Of a stretch of DNA of 56,313 nucleotides, positions 6,827-16,000 are shown one piece after another (the first letter of the stretch is position 1; each line of letters begins with the position of its first letter). The stretch comes from an uncultured Pseudoxanthomonas sp. (lineage in GTDB: Bacteria; Pseudomonadota; Gammaproteobacteria; Xanthomonadales; Xanthomonadaceae). Location of the stretch: contig NZ_CAMPJD010000025.1 in NCBI RefSeq assembly GCF_946886695.1, positions 1 to 56,313 of the forward strand, given 5' to 3'. The notes under the pieces were generated by a model that was not told where the DNA came from, did not search any database, and worked only from the letters and a program-made list of their open reading frames with translations. A program made the translations under genes and the position numbers.

Positions 6827-8266
6827 CTAGAGCCGGGGCAGCGAAAGTATTGCTTCGGCACCGCCGTCGTGGCGGTTGTCGAGCGTGGCTTCGCCCCCGT
6901 GCAGGCGCATCACTTCGCGCACGAACGGCAGGCCCAGGCCGGAACTGCGCTGACCGCCATCGGGACGGGGCAGCGAATAGAAGCGCTCGAACACGCGCTC
7001 GCGTGCGTAGTCGGGCACGCCCGGCCCCCGGTCGCGGACGATGAAGCGCACCAGTCCGTCCGTGGCCTCGACCGCCAGTTCCACCGTGCCGCCGGGCGGC
7101 GAAAAGGCGATGGCGTTGTCCAGCAGATTGCCCAGCGCGCGCCGCAGCAGGAAGGCGTCGCCTTCCACCGCCCAGGCCCCCGCCTGCGGCACGCGCACCA
7201 CGTCCACGCCATGCGGGGTGAGCTTGGCATCCAGGCCCTGCACCACCTCGTCGGCCAGCGCCGCGGTGTCCACGCGCTCCCGGCGCTGCAGCCAGCCGTG
7301 CTGTTCCACTTCGGCCAGTGCCAGCAGCTTGTCGATCGTCTCGGTGAGCCGGTGTTCCTGGGTCTGGATGTTGCGCACGAAACGCTGGTGGTCCGCTTCG
7401 GGCAGGGGCTCCTGCAGCAGCTCGGCGGCACCGCGGATCGCGGCGAGCGGGCTCTTCATCTCATGAGTGAGCGACTGCACGTACTGCTCGACGTACGCCT
7501 TGCCCTGCAGCTTGCGGCGCATGGTCTCCAGTGCGCGGCCGAGGTCGCCGATCTCGTCGGCGCGCGGACGCGGTGGCGGCACCGGCTCACCCGCGCTGAC
7601 CGCCTGCGCGTAGCGGTTCAACCCGCCGATGCCGCGCACCAGCCACCACGTCATCAGCACGCCGATCAGGGCGGAGATGCCGATCAGCCAGGCGCCGCGC
7701 AACAGGATGCTGCGCTGGCTCGCGACGATGAAGGGCTCGATGCTGCGGTTGGGCTGCGACAGCGTCAGCACGCCCAGCAGCGTGGCGCGATCGGCCGGAT
7801 CGTAGATCGGCGCGGCCACGTGCATCACCGTATTGGTCTCGTCACCCGGCAATTCTGGACTGGAACGGGCTCCGTACTCGCCGCGCAGGGTGCGGTAGAC
7901 ATCGTTCCAGCGCGAGTTGTCGCGGCCGACATCGCGCCCCTCCGAGTCGAAGACCACCCTACCGCGCGCGTCGGTCACGGTGACGCGGTAGTCCACGGAG
8001 CGCTTCTGGAAACGCCACACCCAGGCCTTGGGGTCGCGCTGCTGCGCAGCGGCCACGTTGCCGGCGAAGGCACCGTCGGTGATGCGGCCCGCCTTCAGGT
8101 CGTCGGCGGCCATTTCGGCCAGCACGTTGGCCGCGTCGACCAGCGTGGATTCCATCGCCTGGCGCACGCCCGGCTTCACTTCGTTGACGAACACCCGCAT
8201 CACGAAGAATGCGGCGATGCCGACGATCAGGAAGAAGCCGAGGACGAGCTTCAGCCCCAGCCGCAT
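6827..8266 (-). CDS. creC: Sensor histidine kinase CreC
   Basis: 479 residues. Membrane helices lie at about 7-27 and 191-211 and flank a periplasmic sensor of about 160 residues with a cache-like stretch (YRVTVTDARGRVVFDSEG). The kinase core has the H-box SLTHEMKSPLAA (H268), the N-box LGNLLDNAIAFS and the glycine boxes RDRGPGVP and GLGLPFV. CreC phosphorylates CreB in response to carbon source or inhibition of penicillin-binding proteins. The start lies one base after the creB stop, so the pair is co-translated. CreB, CreC and CreD follow in the classical order. Confidence 0.93.
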   Translation of the reverse strand: MRLGLKLVLGFFLIVGIAAFFVMRVFVNEVKPGVRQAMESTLVDAANVLAEMAADDLKAGRITDGAFAGNVAAAQQRDPKAWVWRFQKRSVDYRVTVTDARGRVVFDSEGRDVGRDNSRWNDVYRTLRGEYGARSSPELPGDETNTVMHVAAPIYDPADRATLLGVLTLSQPNRSIEPFIVASQRSILLRGAWLIGISALIGVLMTWWLVRGIGGLNRYAQAVSAGEPVPPPRPRADEIGDLGRALETMRRKLQGKAYVEQYVQSLTHEMKSPLAAIRGAAELLQEPLPEADHQRFVRNIQTQEHRLTETIDKLLALAEVEQHGWLQRRERVDTAALADEVVQGLDAKLTPHGVDVVRVPQAGAWAVEGDAFLLRRALGNLLDNAIAFSPPGGTVELAVEATDGLVRFIVRDRGPGVPDYARERVFERFYSLPRPDGGQRSSGLGLPFVREVMRLHGGEATLDNRHDGGAEAILSLPRL

Positions 8267-8267
8267 C

Positions 8268-8951
8268 TCAGGCCTCGATCGCGTAGCCCAGCCCGCGGTG
8301 CGTGCGGATCGGGTCGGAGTCGGCGCCAGCCGCGCGCAGCTTGGCGCGCAGCGTCTTGACGTGGGTGTCGACGGTGCGGTCGGCGCTGTCGGCGTCGCTG
8401 TCCCATCCGCGGTCCATCAGCTGCGCACGGCTGAGGATCGCGCCCGGCCGCTGCAGCAGCGCATCCAGCAGCGCGTACTCGTAGCGGGTCAGGTCGAGCA
8501 CCTGCCGCCGGTAGCGGATGCGGTGGCCGTCGCGGTCGATGGCGAAGTCGCCGCGCGCGGCCCATTCCCCCTCCGCGGCCTTGACGGTACCGCCGGCACG
8601 CCGCAGGCGGGCGCGCACGCGCGCCACCAGTTCGCGTGGCGAGAACGGCTTGGTGACATAGTCGTCCGCGCCCAGTTCCAGGCCCAGCACGCGGTCGATC
8701 TCGTCGTTGCGCGCGGTCAGGAAAATCACCGGCACGTCGCTGAAACCGCGCAGTTCGCGGCAGACATCGAAGCCGCTGGCATCGGGCAGGCCGACATCGA
8801 GCACCACCACGTCCACGCCACCGGCGCGCACACGCGGCGCGACCTCGCGCGCCAGCAGGCAGTGGTCGGCCTCGATGCCTTCGCTGCGCAGGGCATACAG
8901 CACGGCATCGGCGATGGCGGCTTCGTCTTCGGCAATCAATACACGGGGCAT
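8268..8951 (-). CDS. creB: OmpR-type response regulator CreB
   Basis: 227 residues. The receiver domain has the acidic pair E8/D9, phospho-acceptor D52, T79 and K101 (TKPFSPREL). The C-terminal winged helix (about 135-225) ends in the OmpR pattern DTHVKTLRAKL...RTHRGLGYAIE. Together with CreC it controls CreD. Its start, MPRVLIAEDE, is at 8951, and the divergent rlmJ starts 26 bases away. No Cre tag is seen in that short gap, so creBC itself may not be autoregulated there. Confidence 0.93.
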   Translation of the reverse strand: MPRVLIAEDEAAIADAVLYALRSEGIEADHCLLAREVAPRVRAGGVDVVVLDVGLPDASGFDVCRELRGFSDVPVIFLTARNDEIDRVLGLELGADDYVTKPFSPRELVARVRARLRRAGGTVKAAEGEWAARGDFAIDRDGHRIRYRRQVLDLTRYEYALLDALLQRPGAILSRAQLMDRGWDSDADSADRTVDTHVKTLRAKLRAAGADSDPIRTHRGLGYAIEA

Positions 8952-8957
8952 GGCGCA

Positions 8958-8969
8958 AGCATATATGCT
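8958..8969. promoter_or_regulatory. Palindrome between divergent creB and rlmJ starts
   Basis: AGCATATATGCT is a perfect 12-bp palindrome in the middle of the 25-base gap between the creB and rlmJ start codons. It is embedded in a longer imperfect palindrome (GGCGC...GCGCC). The AT-rich core could act as a -10 element in either direction or as a protein site. The gap is too short for two full promoters, so transcription start sites probably lie inside one or both reading frames. Confidence 0.35.
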
Positions 8970-8976
8970 GCGCGCC

Positions 8977-9834
8977 ATGAATTACCGCCATGCCTTCCAC
9001 GCCGGCAACCATGCAGACGTCCTCAAGCACGTCGTGCTGCTGGCCATGATCGATGCGCTGAAACGCAAGGACACGCCGTTCTTCGTGCTGGACACGCATG
9101 CCGGGCGCGGCCGTTACCTGCTCGGCGGCTCGGAAAGCCGCAAGACCTCCGAAGCCGACGAAGGGGTGTTCAAGCTGCTCGACGCGCCGCGCATGCCGGA
9201 ACTCGTCGAGGCCTATCTTCGCGCGGTGCAGGCGAGCAATCCGGTCGGGGCGCTGATCGCCTACCCCGGGTCGCCGCTGCTGACCGCGCAGGCGCTGCGC
9301 GACCAGGACCGGCTGGCGGCCTGTGAGCTTCAACCGGACGAGGCGCAGGCGCTGAAGGACCTGTTCGCCGGCGACGACCGCGTCGCCGTCCACGCGCGCG
9401 ACGGCTACGCTGCGATGAAGGCGCTGCTGCCACCCCGCGCGGGTTCGCAGCGCATCGCACGCGGCCTGGTGCTGATCGATCCACCCTACGAAGCCCAGGA
9501 TGCGGAGTACCCGCAGATCATCGCGTCGCTGCGGGACGCGCTGGAGCGTTGGCCGGCCGCGACCTATGCGGTCTGGTACCCCATCAAGCAGCGGCGCACG
9601 CTGTCGCCGTTCTTCCGCAAGGCGACCTCGCTGCCCTCCAAGGGGGCGTTCGTCGCCGAGTTGCAGGTCCGGCCGGATGACTCGCCGCTGCGCCTCACCG
9701 GCAGCGGCATGCTGGTGCTCAATCCGCCCTGGCAACTGGACAAGGCGCTGGCGCCGGTGCTGCCGGCGCTCGCTGCCGCCCTGGGCGAGGCCGGCGCCAG
9801 CCACCGGCTGGAGTGGCTGCGCGCACCGGACTGA
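8977..9834 (+). CDS. rlmJ: 23S rRNA (adenine-2030-N6)-methyltransferase RlmJ
   Basis: 285 residues. It begins MNYRHAFHAGNHADVLKH, the diagnostic N-terminus of RlmJ, with the SAM motif DTHAGRGRYLL near residue 40 and the N6-adenine methyltransferase motif LIDPPYE near 165. RlmJ methylates A2030 of 23S rRNA before or during 50S assembly. The start is fixed by the conserved N-terminus. It is divergent from creB with only 25 bases between the start codons. No functional link to the Cre system is implied. Confidence 0.95.
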   Translation: MNYRHAFHAGNHADVLKHVVLLAMIDALKRKDTPFFVLDTHAGRGRYLLGGSESRKTSEADEGVFKLLDAPRMPELVEAYLRAVQASNPVGALIAYPGSPLLTAQALRDQDRLAACELQPDEAQALKDLFAGDDRVAVHARDGYAAMKALLPPRAGSQRIARGLVLIDPPYEAQDAEYPQIIASLRDALERWPAATYAVWYPIKQRRTLSPFFRKATSLPSKGAFVAELQVRPDDSPLRLTGSGMLVLNPPWQLDKALAPVLPALAAALGEAGASHRLEWLRAPD

Positions 9835-9916
9835 CCCCGGCATCGGGATCACGCGGCCCGGTCAGGGGGCTGTGCGAGAATCGCGCCTTTCCCCTTCACG
9901 ACGACGACCTTCATCT

Positions 9917-10870
9917 ATGGCCGGATCCAGTCTCTTCGCCCTGATCGACGACATCGCCACGCTGCTGGACGATGTGTCCGTGATGACCAAGGTGGCCGCG
10001 AAGAAGACGGCCGGCGTGCTGGGCGACGACCTCGCGCTGAATGCCCAGCAGGTCACCGGCGTGAAGGCGGACCGCGAGTTGCCCGTGGTATGGGCGGTGG
10101 CGAAGGGATCGGTGGTCAACAAGGCCATCCTGGTACCGGCCGCACTGGCGATCAGCGCGCTGGAAACCTGGCTGCACGGCAAGGGCTACAACATCCCGCT
10201 GGTGACGCCGCTGATGATGCTGGGCGGCGCCTTCCTGTGCTTCGAGGGCGTGGAGAAACTGGCGCACAAGTTCCTGCATGGCAAGGACAAGGACAGCCAG
10301 CACCACGCCGAACTGGTCAAGGCGGTGCAGGACACGAACGTGGACATGGTCGCGTTCGAGAAGGACAAGATCCGCGGCGCCATCCGCACCGACTTCATCC
10401 TGTCGGCGGAGATCATCGTCATTTCGCTGGGCACGCTGACGGGACGCACCTTCATGGAGCAGGTGCTCACGCTGGTGGCGATCTCCGCGATCATGACCGT
10501 GGGCGTCTACGGCCTGGTGGGCGGCATCGTGAAGCTGGACGATGCCGGCCTGGCGTTGACCTCCGATGTCCGCGAGAACGGCTGGGCGCGGTTCAAGCGC
10601 GCCTTCGGCCGCGGCATCCTCTACAGCGCGCCCTACCTGATGAAATTCCTTTCGATCGCCGGCACCGCCGCGATGTTCCTCGTCGGTGGCGGCATCCTCG
10701 TCCACAGCATCCCGGCGCTGCACCACGTCATCCAGCCCTACGCGGAAGGCAGTGTGGGCTGGCTGTGGGAAGGCCTGTTCAATGCAGGCGTCGGCGTGGT
10801 CGCCGGCGCGATCATCGTGGCCGTGGTCACCGCCATCTCGCGCCTGCGCGGCAAACGCCACGGCGCCTGA
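9917..10870 (+). CDS. DUF808/YedI-family inner-membrane protein
   Basis: 317 residues. A characteristic N-terminus, MAGSSLFALIDDIATLLDDV, leads into several membrane segments (about 72-90, 93-110, 155-190, 230-260 and 285-305). The conserved LALNAQQVTGVKADRELPVVW is typical of DUF808 (YedI) proteins. The family is widespread in proteobacteria, but its function is unknown and transport is only a guess. It is a single gene 82 bases after rlmJ. The following GNAT gene starts 55 bases downstream. Confidence 0.88.
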   Translation: MAGSSLFALIDDIATLLDDVSVMTKVAAKKTAGVLGDDLALNAQQVTGVKADRELPVVWAVAKGSVVNKAILVPAALAISALETWLHGKGYNIPLVTPLMMLGGAFLCFEGVEKLAHKFLHGKDKDSQHHAELVKAVQDTNVDMVAFEKDKIRGAIRTDFILSAEIIVISLGTLTGRTFMEQVLTLVAISAIMTVGVYGLVGGIVKLDDAGLALTSDVRENGWARFKRAFGRGILYSAPYLMKFLSIAGTAAMFLVGGGILVHSIPALHHVIQPYAEGSVGWLWEGLFNAGVGVVAGAIIVAVVTAISRLRGKRHGA

Positions 10871-10925
10871 ACCAGCGACGCCACGGCCCTCGCCCCGTCT
10901 CCGGATTTCATGCGAGCATCACATC

Positions 10926-11474
10926 ATGACCGCACCGAAACGCCTCCCGCCCTGGCATGAACACTTCCGCCTGCCCAATGGGCGGGAACTGCTGATCCGG
11001 CCGATCCGGCCTGAAGACGCCGGCCCCATCCAGGGCGCGTTCGGACTGCTGGGGCCGGAAGAAATACGCCACCGTTTCCTCTACGCACTGAAGGAGCTCA
11101 CACCGGAGATGGCGCAGCGCCTGGCGCATCCCGACCCCAATACCGAATTCGCGCTGGTCGCCGCCGAAACGCTGCCGCCGGGCGAAGCGCTGGTGGGTGC
11201 GGTGGCCCGCGCGGCCATGGTTTCGCGCACGCGCGATGCCGAGTTCGCCATCCTGGTCAGCCACTTCATCGCCGGCCAGGGGCTGGGCCGCCACCTGATG
11301 CGCAAGCTCGCCAAGTGGGCGCGCTCGAAGAAGCTCGACCGCCTGTATGGCGACGTGCTGGATTCCAACCAGCCGATGCTCGCGCTGGCGCAGTCGCTGG
11401 GGTTCAAGCGCGTGCGCGAGAACGACGGCTCCGGTCTGGTCCGCGTGGTACTGGATCTCAACGAAGAAGCCTGA
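10926..11474 (+). CDS. GNAT-family N-acetyltransferase
   Basis: 182 residues. GRELLIRPIRPEDAGPIQ near the N-terminus and the acetyl-CoA loop FIAGQGLGRHLM near residue 120 are typical of GNAT domains of the PatZ C-terminal type. Without the acyl-CoA-synthetase-like half it is a stand-alone acetyltransferase. Protein lysine acetylation is a possible but unproven role. It is probably transcribed with or just after the DUF808 gene. Confidence 0.82.
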   Translation: MTAPKRLPPWHEHFRLPNGRELLIRPIRPEDAGPIQGAFGLLGPEEIRHRFLYALKELTPEMAQRLAHPDPNTEFALVAAETLPPGEALVGAVARAAMVSRTRDAEFAILVSHFIAGQGLGRHLMRKLAKWARSKKLDRLYGDVLDSNQPMLALAQSLGFKRVRENDGSGLVRVVLDLNEEA

Positions 11475-11588
11475 GCCGCGCAGCGCTGACGTTCCGATCA
11501 ACGGCCGCCCCGGCATCGACGCGCAGGCGTAGGCTGCCGTGCAGGGGGCTGGCGGCAAGCCCTGCCGTGTTCGCCCAGGTCACGGCCC

Positions 11589-12638
11589 ATGGCTATCGAC
11601 AATGATCGCCTGAACACCTTCCTCGGCCGCGCGGTCGGCGATCTCGGTGCAGCGATCAGCGCCACGCTGATGCTGGTCGGCGACCGCCTGGGCTTGTACC
11701 GCGCGCTGGCGGATTCCCCGGCCACGCCTGCCGACCTCGCCCAGCGTACGCACACGCACGAGCGCTACATCCGCGAATGGCTGGCCAACCAGGCCGCCGG
11801 CGGCTACGTCACCTACGACGCCGACAGCGGCCGTTATTCGCTCGACGACGCGCAGGCGCTCTGCCTGGCCAATCCCGACAGCCCGGTCGACCTGGCCGGC
11901 GCCTACTACATCGTCGAAGCCGCCTTCCATGCACTGGAACGCACCACCGAGAACTTCCGCAGCGGCCAGGGCATGGAATGGGGCGAGCACCACGCCTGTC
12001 TGTTCCATGGCACCGAGCGCTTCTTCCGCGCCGGCTACCACGCCCACCTGCTGACCGAATGGCTGCCCGCGCTGGACGGCGTGGTGGACAAGCTCACGCA
12101 CGGCGCGCTGGTGGCGGACGTGGGCTGCGGGCATGGCGCCAGCACGGTACTGATGGCCCGGGCTTTCCCGCATTCGCAGTTCGTCGGCTACGACTACCAT
12201 GCGGATTCGATCCGCACCGCCAACGAACGCGCACAGGCAAGCGGCGTGCGCAATGCGCGCTTCGAGGTGGCCGACGCGGTCAGCTACGGCGAAGACGGCC
12301 TGGACCTGGTGACGTTCTTCGACTGCCTGCACGACATGGGCGACCCGATCGGCGCGGCACGACACGCCCACGACGCCCTCAAACCGGATGGTCACTGCCT
12401 GCTGGTGGAACCCTTCGCCGGCGACCACGTGCAAGACAATCTCAATGCGGTGGGGCGCGTGTATTACGGCGCGTCGTCGCAGATCTGTGTGCCGGTGTCG
12501 CTGGCCCGCCATGGACCGGCGCTCGGCGCCCAGGCCGGCCAGGCCCGCCTGCACCAGGTCATGGTCGAAGCCGGATTCCGGCGTTTCCGGCGCGCGGCAC
12601 AAACGCCGTTCAACCTGGTACTGGAAGCCCGCCCCTGA
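11589..12638 (+). CDS. Class I SAM-dependent methyltransferase with N-terminal winged helix
   Basis: 349 residues. The N-terminal ~90 residues form a winged-helix dimerisation domain (YRALADSPATPADLAQRT, YIREWLANQAAGGYV), and a Rossmann methyltransferase domain follows with motif I in ADVGCGHGAST (about residue 178). The layout matches the O-methyltransferase-like Rv2258c type group. A small DUF4242 protein starts 19 bases downstream with its own strong ribosome site, so the two form an operon. The substrate is not identifiable. Confidence 0.83.
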   Translation: MAIDNDRLNTFLGRAVGDLGAAISATLMLVGDRLGLYRALADSPATPADLAQRTHTHERYIREWLANQAAGGYVTYDADSGRYSLDDAQALCLANPDSPVDLAGAYYIVEAAFHALERTTENFRSGQGMEWGEHHACLFHGTERFFRAGYHAHLLTEWLPALDGVVDKLTHGALVADVGCGHGASTVLMARAFPHSQFVGYDYHADSIRTANERAQASGVRNARFEVADAVSYGEDGLDLVTFFDCLHDMGDPIGAARHAHDALKPDGHCLLVEPFAGDHVQDNLNAVGRVYYGASSQICVPVSLARHGPALGAQAGQARLHQVMVEAGFRRFRRAAQTPFNLVLEARP

Positions 12639-12657
12639 GCCCGCCGAGGAGATCGCC

Positions 12658-12930
12658 ATGCCCCGTTACCTCATCGAACGCGACATCGAGGGGGCTGGCC
12701 TGATGACGCCGGCCGAACTGAAGGCCGTCTCGCAGAAGTCCTGCAGCGTGCTGTCCGAACTCGGCCCGCTGGTGCAGTGGGAACACAGCTACGTCACCGA
12801 CGACAAGGTCTATTGCGTCTACCGCGCCCCCAGCGAAGCGCTGGTCCGCGAACACGCACGCCTTGGTGGCTTCCCGGCCAACCGCATTTCCACGGTGACG
12901 CAGGTGATCGATCCCCTCACCGCCGAGTGA
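12658..12930 (+). CDS. DUF4242 domain protein
   Basis: 90 residues beginning MPRYLIERDIEGAGLMTP, with VQWEHSYVTDDKVYCVYRAPS and a C-terminal RISTVTQVIDP. This is the compact ferredoxin-like DUF4242 fold. A member from Streptomyces (SCO4226) binds nickel, and several are annotated nickel-binding. GAGGAG about seven bases before ATG 12658 decides the start. It lies directly behind the methyltransferase and is likely co-expressed. Whether the partners act together is unknown. Confidence 0.85.
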   Translation: MPRYLIERDIEGAGLMTPAELKAVSQKSCSVLSELGPLVQWEHSYVTDDKVYCVYRAPSEALVREHARLGGFPANRISTVTQVIDPLTAE

Positions 12931-13034
12931 TCCGTCCCGGGCGTGACGGCCCGCCGGCGCGCACTTGGTAAACTCCACCTCCCTTTGCGCTGGGCACCCC
13001 ATGGTGTCCGGCGCTGCCGCTGTTTTGTGTACCC

Positions 13035-16000
13035 ATGACCGATACCAAGAAACCTGCCCCGCCCGCTCCGCCCCTGCCTCGTGGCGGCCAATCCCGCGCC
13101 TGGTGGCGCGCGCCTGCGTCGCCCACCGCGCTGGCCTGGTCCATCGCCTCCGCCGCCCGCGCGCATGACGGGCCGTTACTGGTCGTCGCGCGCGACAACC
13201 ACGAAGCGCACCAGTTGGAAGCGGACCTGCACACCTTGCTGGGCACGGTGGCCGACGTACCGGTGGTGCCGTTCCCCGATTGGGAGACGCTGCCCTACGA
13301 CCAGTTCAGCCCGCACCCGGACATCGTGTCGCAGCGCCTGGCCGCGCTGCACCGCCTGCCCACGCTTGCGCGCGGCATCGTGATCGTGCCGGTGCAGACG
13401 CTGATGCAGCGCCTGTCTCCGCTGCGCCACATCGTCGGCGGCAGCTTCGACTATCGCGTCGGACAGCGCCTGGACTTCGATGCCGAGAAACGCCGGCTCG
13501 AAGCCGCCAGCTACCGCCATGTCCCGCAAGTGCTGGACCCGGGCGACTTCGCCGTGCGTGGCGGCCTGCTGGATGTCTATCCGATGGGCGCGGAGGCGCC
13601 GCTGCGGATCGAACTGCTCGACGACAGCATCGACTCCATCCGCCATTTCGACCCGGAAAGCCAGCGCTCGCTCGACCGGACCGATACCGTTCAATTGCTG
13701 CCAGGGCGCGAAGTGCCCCTGGACGAACGGTCGGTGGAACGCGCGATGACGCTGCTGCGCGACCGCTTCGACGTGGACACGCGCCGCAGTGCCCTCTATC
13801 AGGACCTCAAGTCCGGGCTGGCACCGGCGGGCGTGGAGTACTACCTGCCGCTGTTCTTCGACCAGACGTCCACGCTGTTCGATTACCTGCAGGAAAACAC
13901 GCTGCCCGTGCTCACCGACGGCTTCGGTGAAGCCGCCGAGGCCTTCTGGGCACAGACGCGCAATCGTTACGAACAGCGCCGCCACGACATCGAACGCCCG
14001 CTGTTGCCACCGGAAGAGCTGTACCTGCCTCCGGATGGCCTGCGCGAGCAACTCAACCAGCGCGCGCGCATCGAGGTCTGCGGCGCGCAGCACAGCCGCT
14101 ACGCCGACGCACAGCCGCTGGGCGACCAGCCGTTGCCGCCGCTGCCGGTCGCGGCGAAGGACGCACCCGCCGGCGAGGCCCTGAAGTCGTTCCTCGGCCA
14201 CTACCCGGGCCGCGTGCTGATCGCCGCCGATTCGGCAGGCCGTCGCGAAGCGCTGCTCGAGGTGCTGCAGGCGGCGGAGTTGAAACCCGACGTGGTGGCA
14301 GACTTCACTGCGTTTTTCCCTTCTCCCTCCGGGGGGAGGTGGCGCGAAGCGCTGGATGAGGGTACGGCGAAGACCACGAAGACGGAGCCACCGCGCACGT
14401 CCCGCACCCTCACCCCATCCCCTCTACCAGAGGAAGAGGGGCTCCTACGCTTCGCCATCGCGGTCGCTCCGCTCGCAGACGGCTTCGCCCTCGACGATCC
14501 GCGCATCGCGGTACTCACCGAGCGCCAGCTGTTCCCCGAACGCGCCACCCAGGCGCACCGCCGCAAGCGCACCGGCCGCGAGCCCGAGGCGATCATCCGC
14601 GACCTCGGCGAACTGACCGAAGGCGCGCCCATCGTCCATGAAGACCACGGCGTCGGCCGCTATCGCGGACTGATCGCGATGGACGTGGGCGGCATGCCGG
14701 GTGAGTTCCTCGAAATCGAATACGCCAAGGGCGATCGCCTGTACGTGCCGGTGGCGCAGCTGCACCTGATCAGCCGATACTCGGGCGCGTCGGTAGAAAC
14801 GGCGCCGCTGCATTCGCTCGGTGGCGAGGCATGGGCCAAGGCGAAGAAAAAGGCCGCCGAGAAGGTCCGCGACGTCGCCGCCGAACTGCTGGAGATCCAG
14901 GCGCGCCGGCAGGCCCGCGCCGGCCTGGCGCTGCACCTGGACCGCGCGATGTACGAGCCGTTCGCGGCGGGCTTTCCGTTCGAGGAGACTCCCGACCAGC
15001 ACCATGCCATCGAAGCGGTCATCCGCGACCTGGCCAGCAGCCAGCCGATGGATCGCGTGGTCTGCGGCGACGTCGGCTTCGGCAAGACCGAGGTGGCCGT
15101 GCGCGCCGCCTTCGCTGCGGCCAGCGCCGGCAAACAGGTGGCGGTGCTGGTGCCGACCACGCTGCTGGCCGAGCAGCACTACCGCAACTTCCGCGACCGC
15201 TTCGCCGACTGGCCGCTGAAGGTGGAAGTGCTGTCGCGCTTCAAGACCACCAAGGAGATCAAGGCCGAGCTCGATCGCCTGGCGGAGGGCAAGCTGGACG
15301 TGATCGTCGGCACGCATCGCCTGCTGCAGCCGGACGTGAAGTTCAAGGATCTCGGCCTGGTGATCGTCGACGAAGAACAGCGCTTCGGTGTGCGCCAGAA
15401 GGAAGCGCTGAAGGCGTTGCGCGCGAACGTGCACCTGCTGACGCTGACCGCCACGCCCATCCCACGCACGCTCAACATGGCGATGGCCGGCCTGCGCGAC
15501 CTGTCCATCATCGCCACGCCGCCGGCCAACCGCATGGCCGTGCAGACCTTCGTCACGCCATGGGACGCGGCCATGCTGAAGGAAGCATTCCAGCGCGAAC
15601 TCGCGCGCGGTGGCCAGGTGTACTTCCTGCATAACGACGTCGAAAGCATCGGCCGCATGCAGCGCGACCTGCAGGAACTGGTGCCCGAAGCACGCATCGG
15701 TGTCGCGCACGGGCAGATGCCGGAACGCGAGCTTGAACAGGTGATGCTGGATTTCCAGAAGCAGCGTTTCAACGTGCTGCTGTGCACGACCATCATCGAG
15801 TCCGGCATCGACATTCCGAACGCCAATACCATCATCATGAACCGCGCCGACAAGTTCGGCCTGGCGCAGCTGCACCAATTGCGTGGCCGCGTCGGCCGTT
15901 CGCACCACCGCAGCTACGCCTACCTGGTGGTGCCGGACAAGCGCAGCATCACCGCCGACGCACAACGCCGGCTGGAAGCGATCGCATCGATGGACGAACT

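Noticed and set aside
5253..8359. Long plus-strand frames opposite creD and creC
   Set aside because: The minus-strand genes have full family motifs. The plus frames are rich in H, Q and R as expected for shadows.
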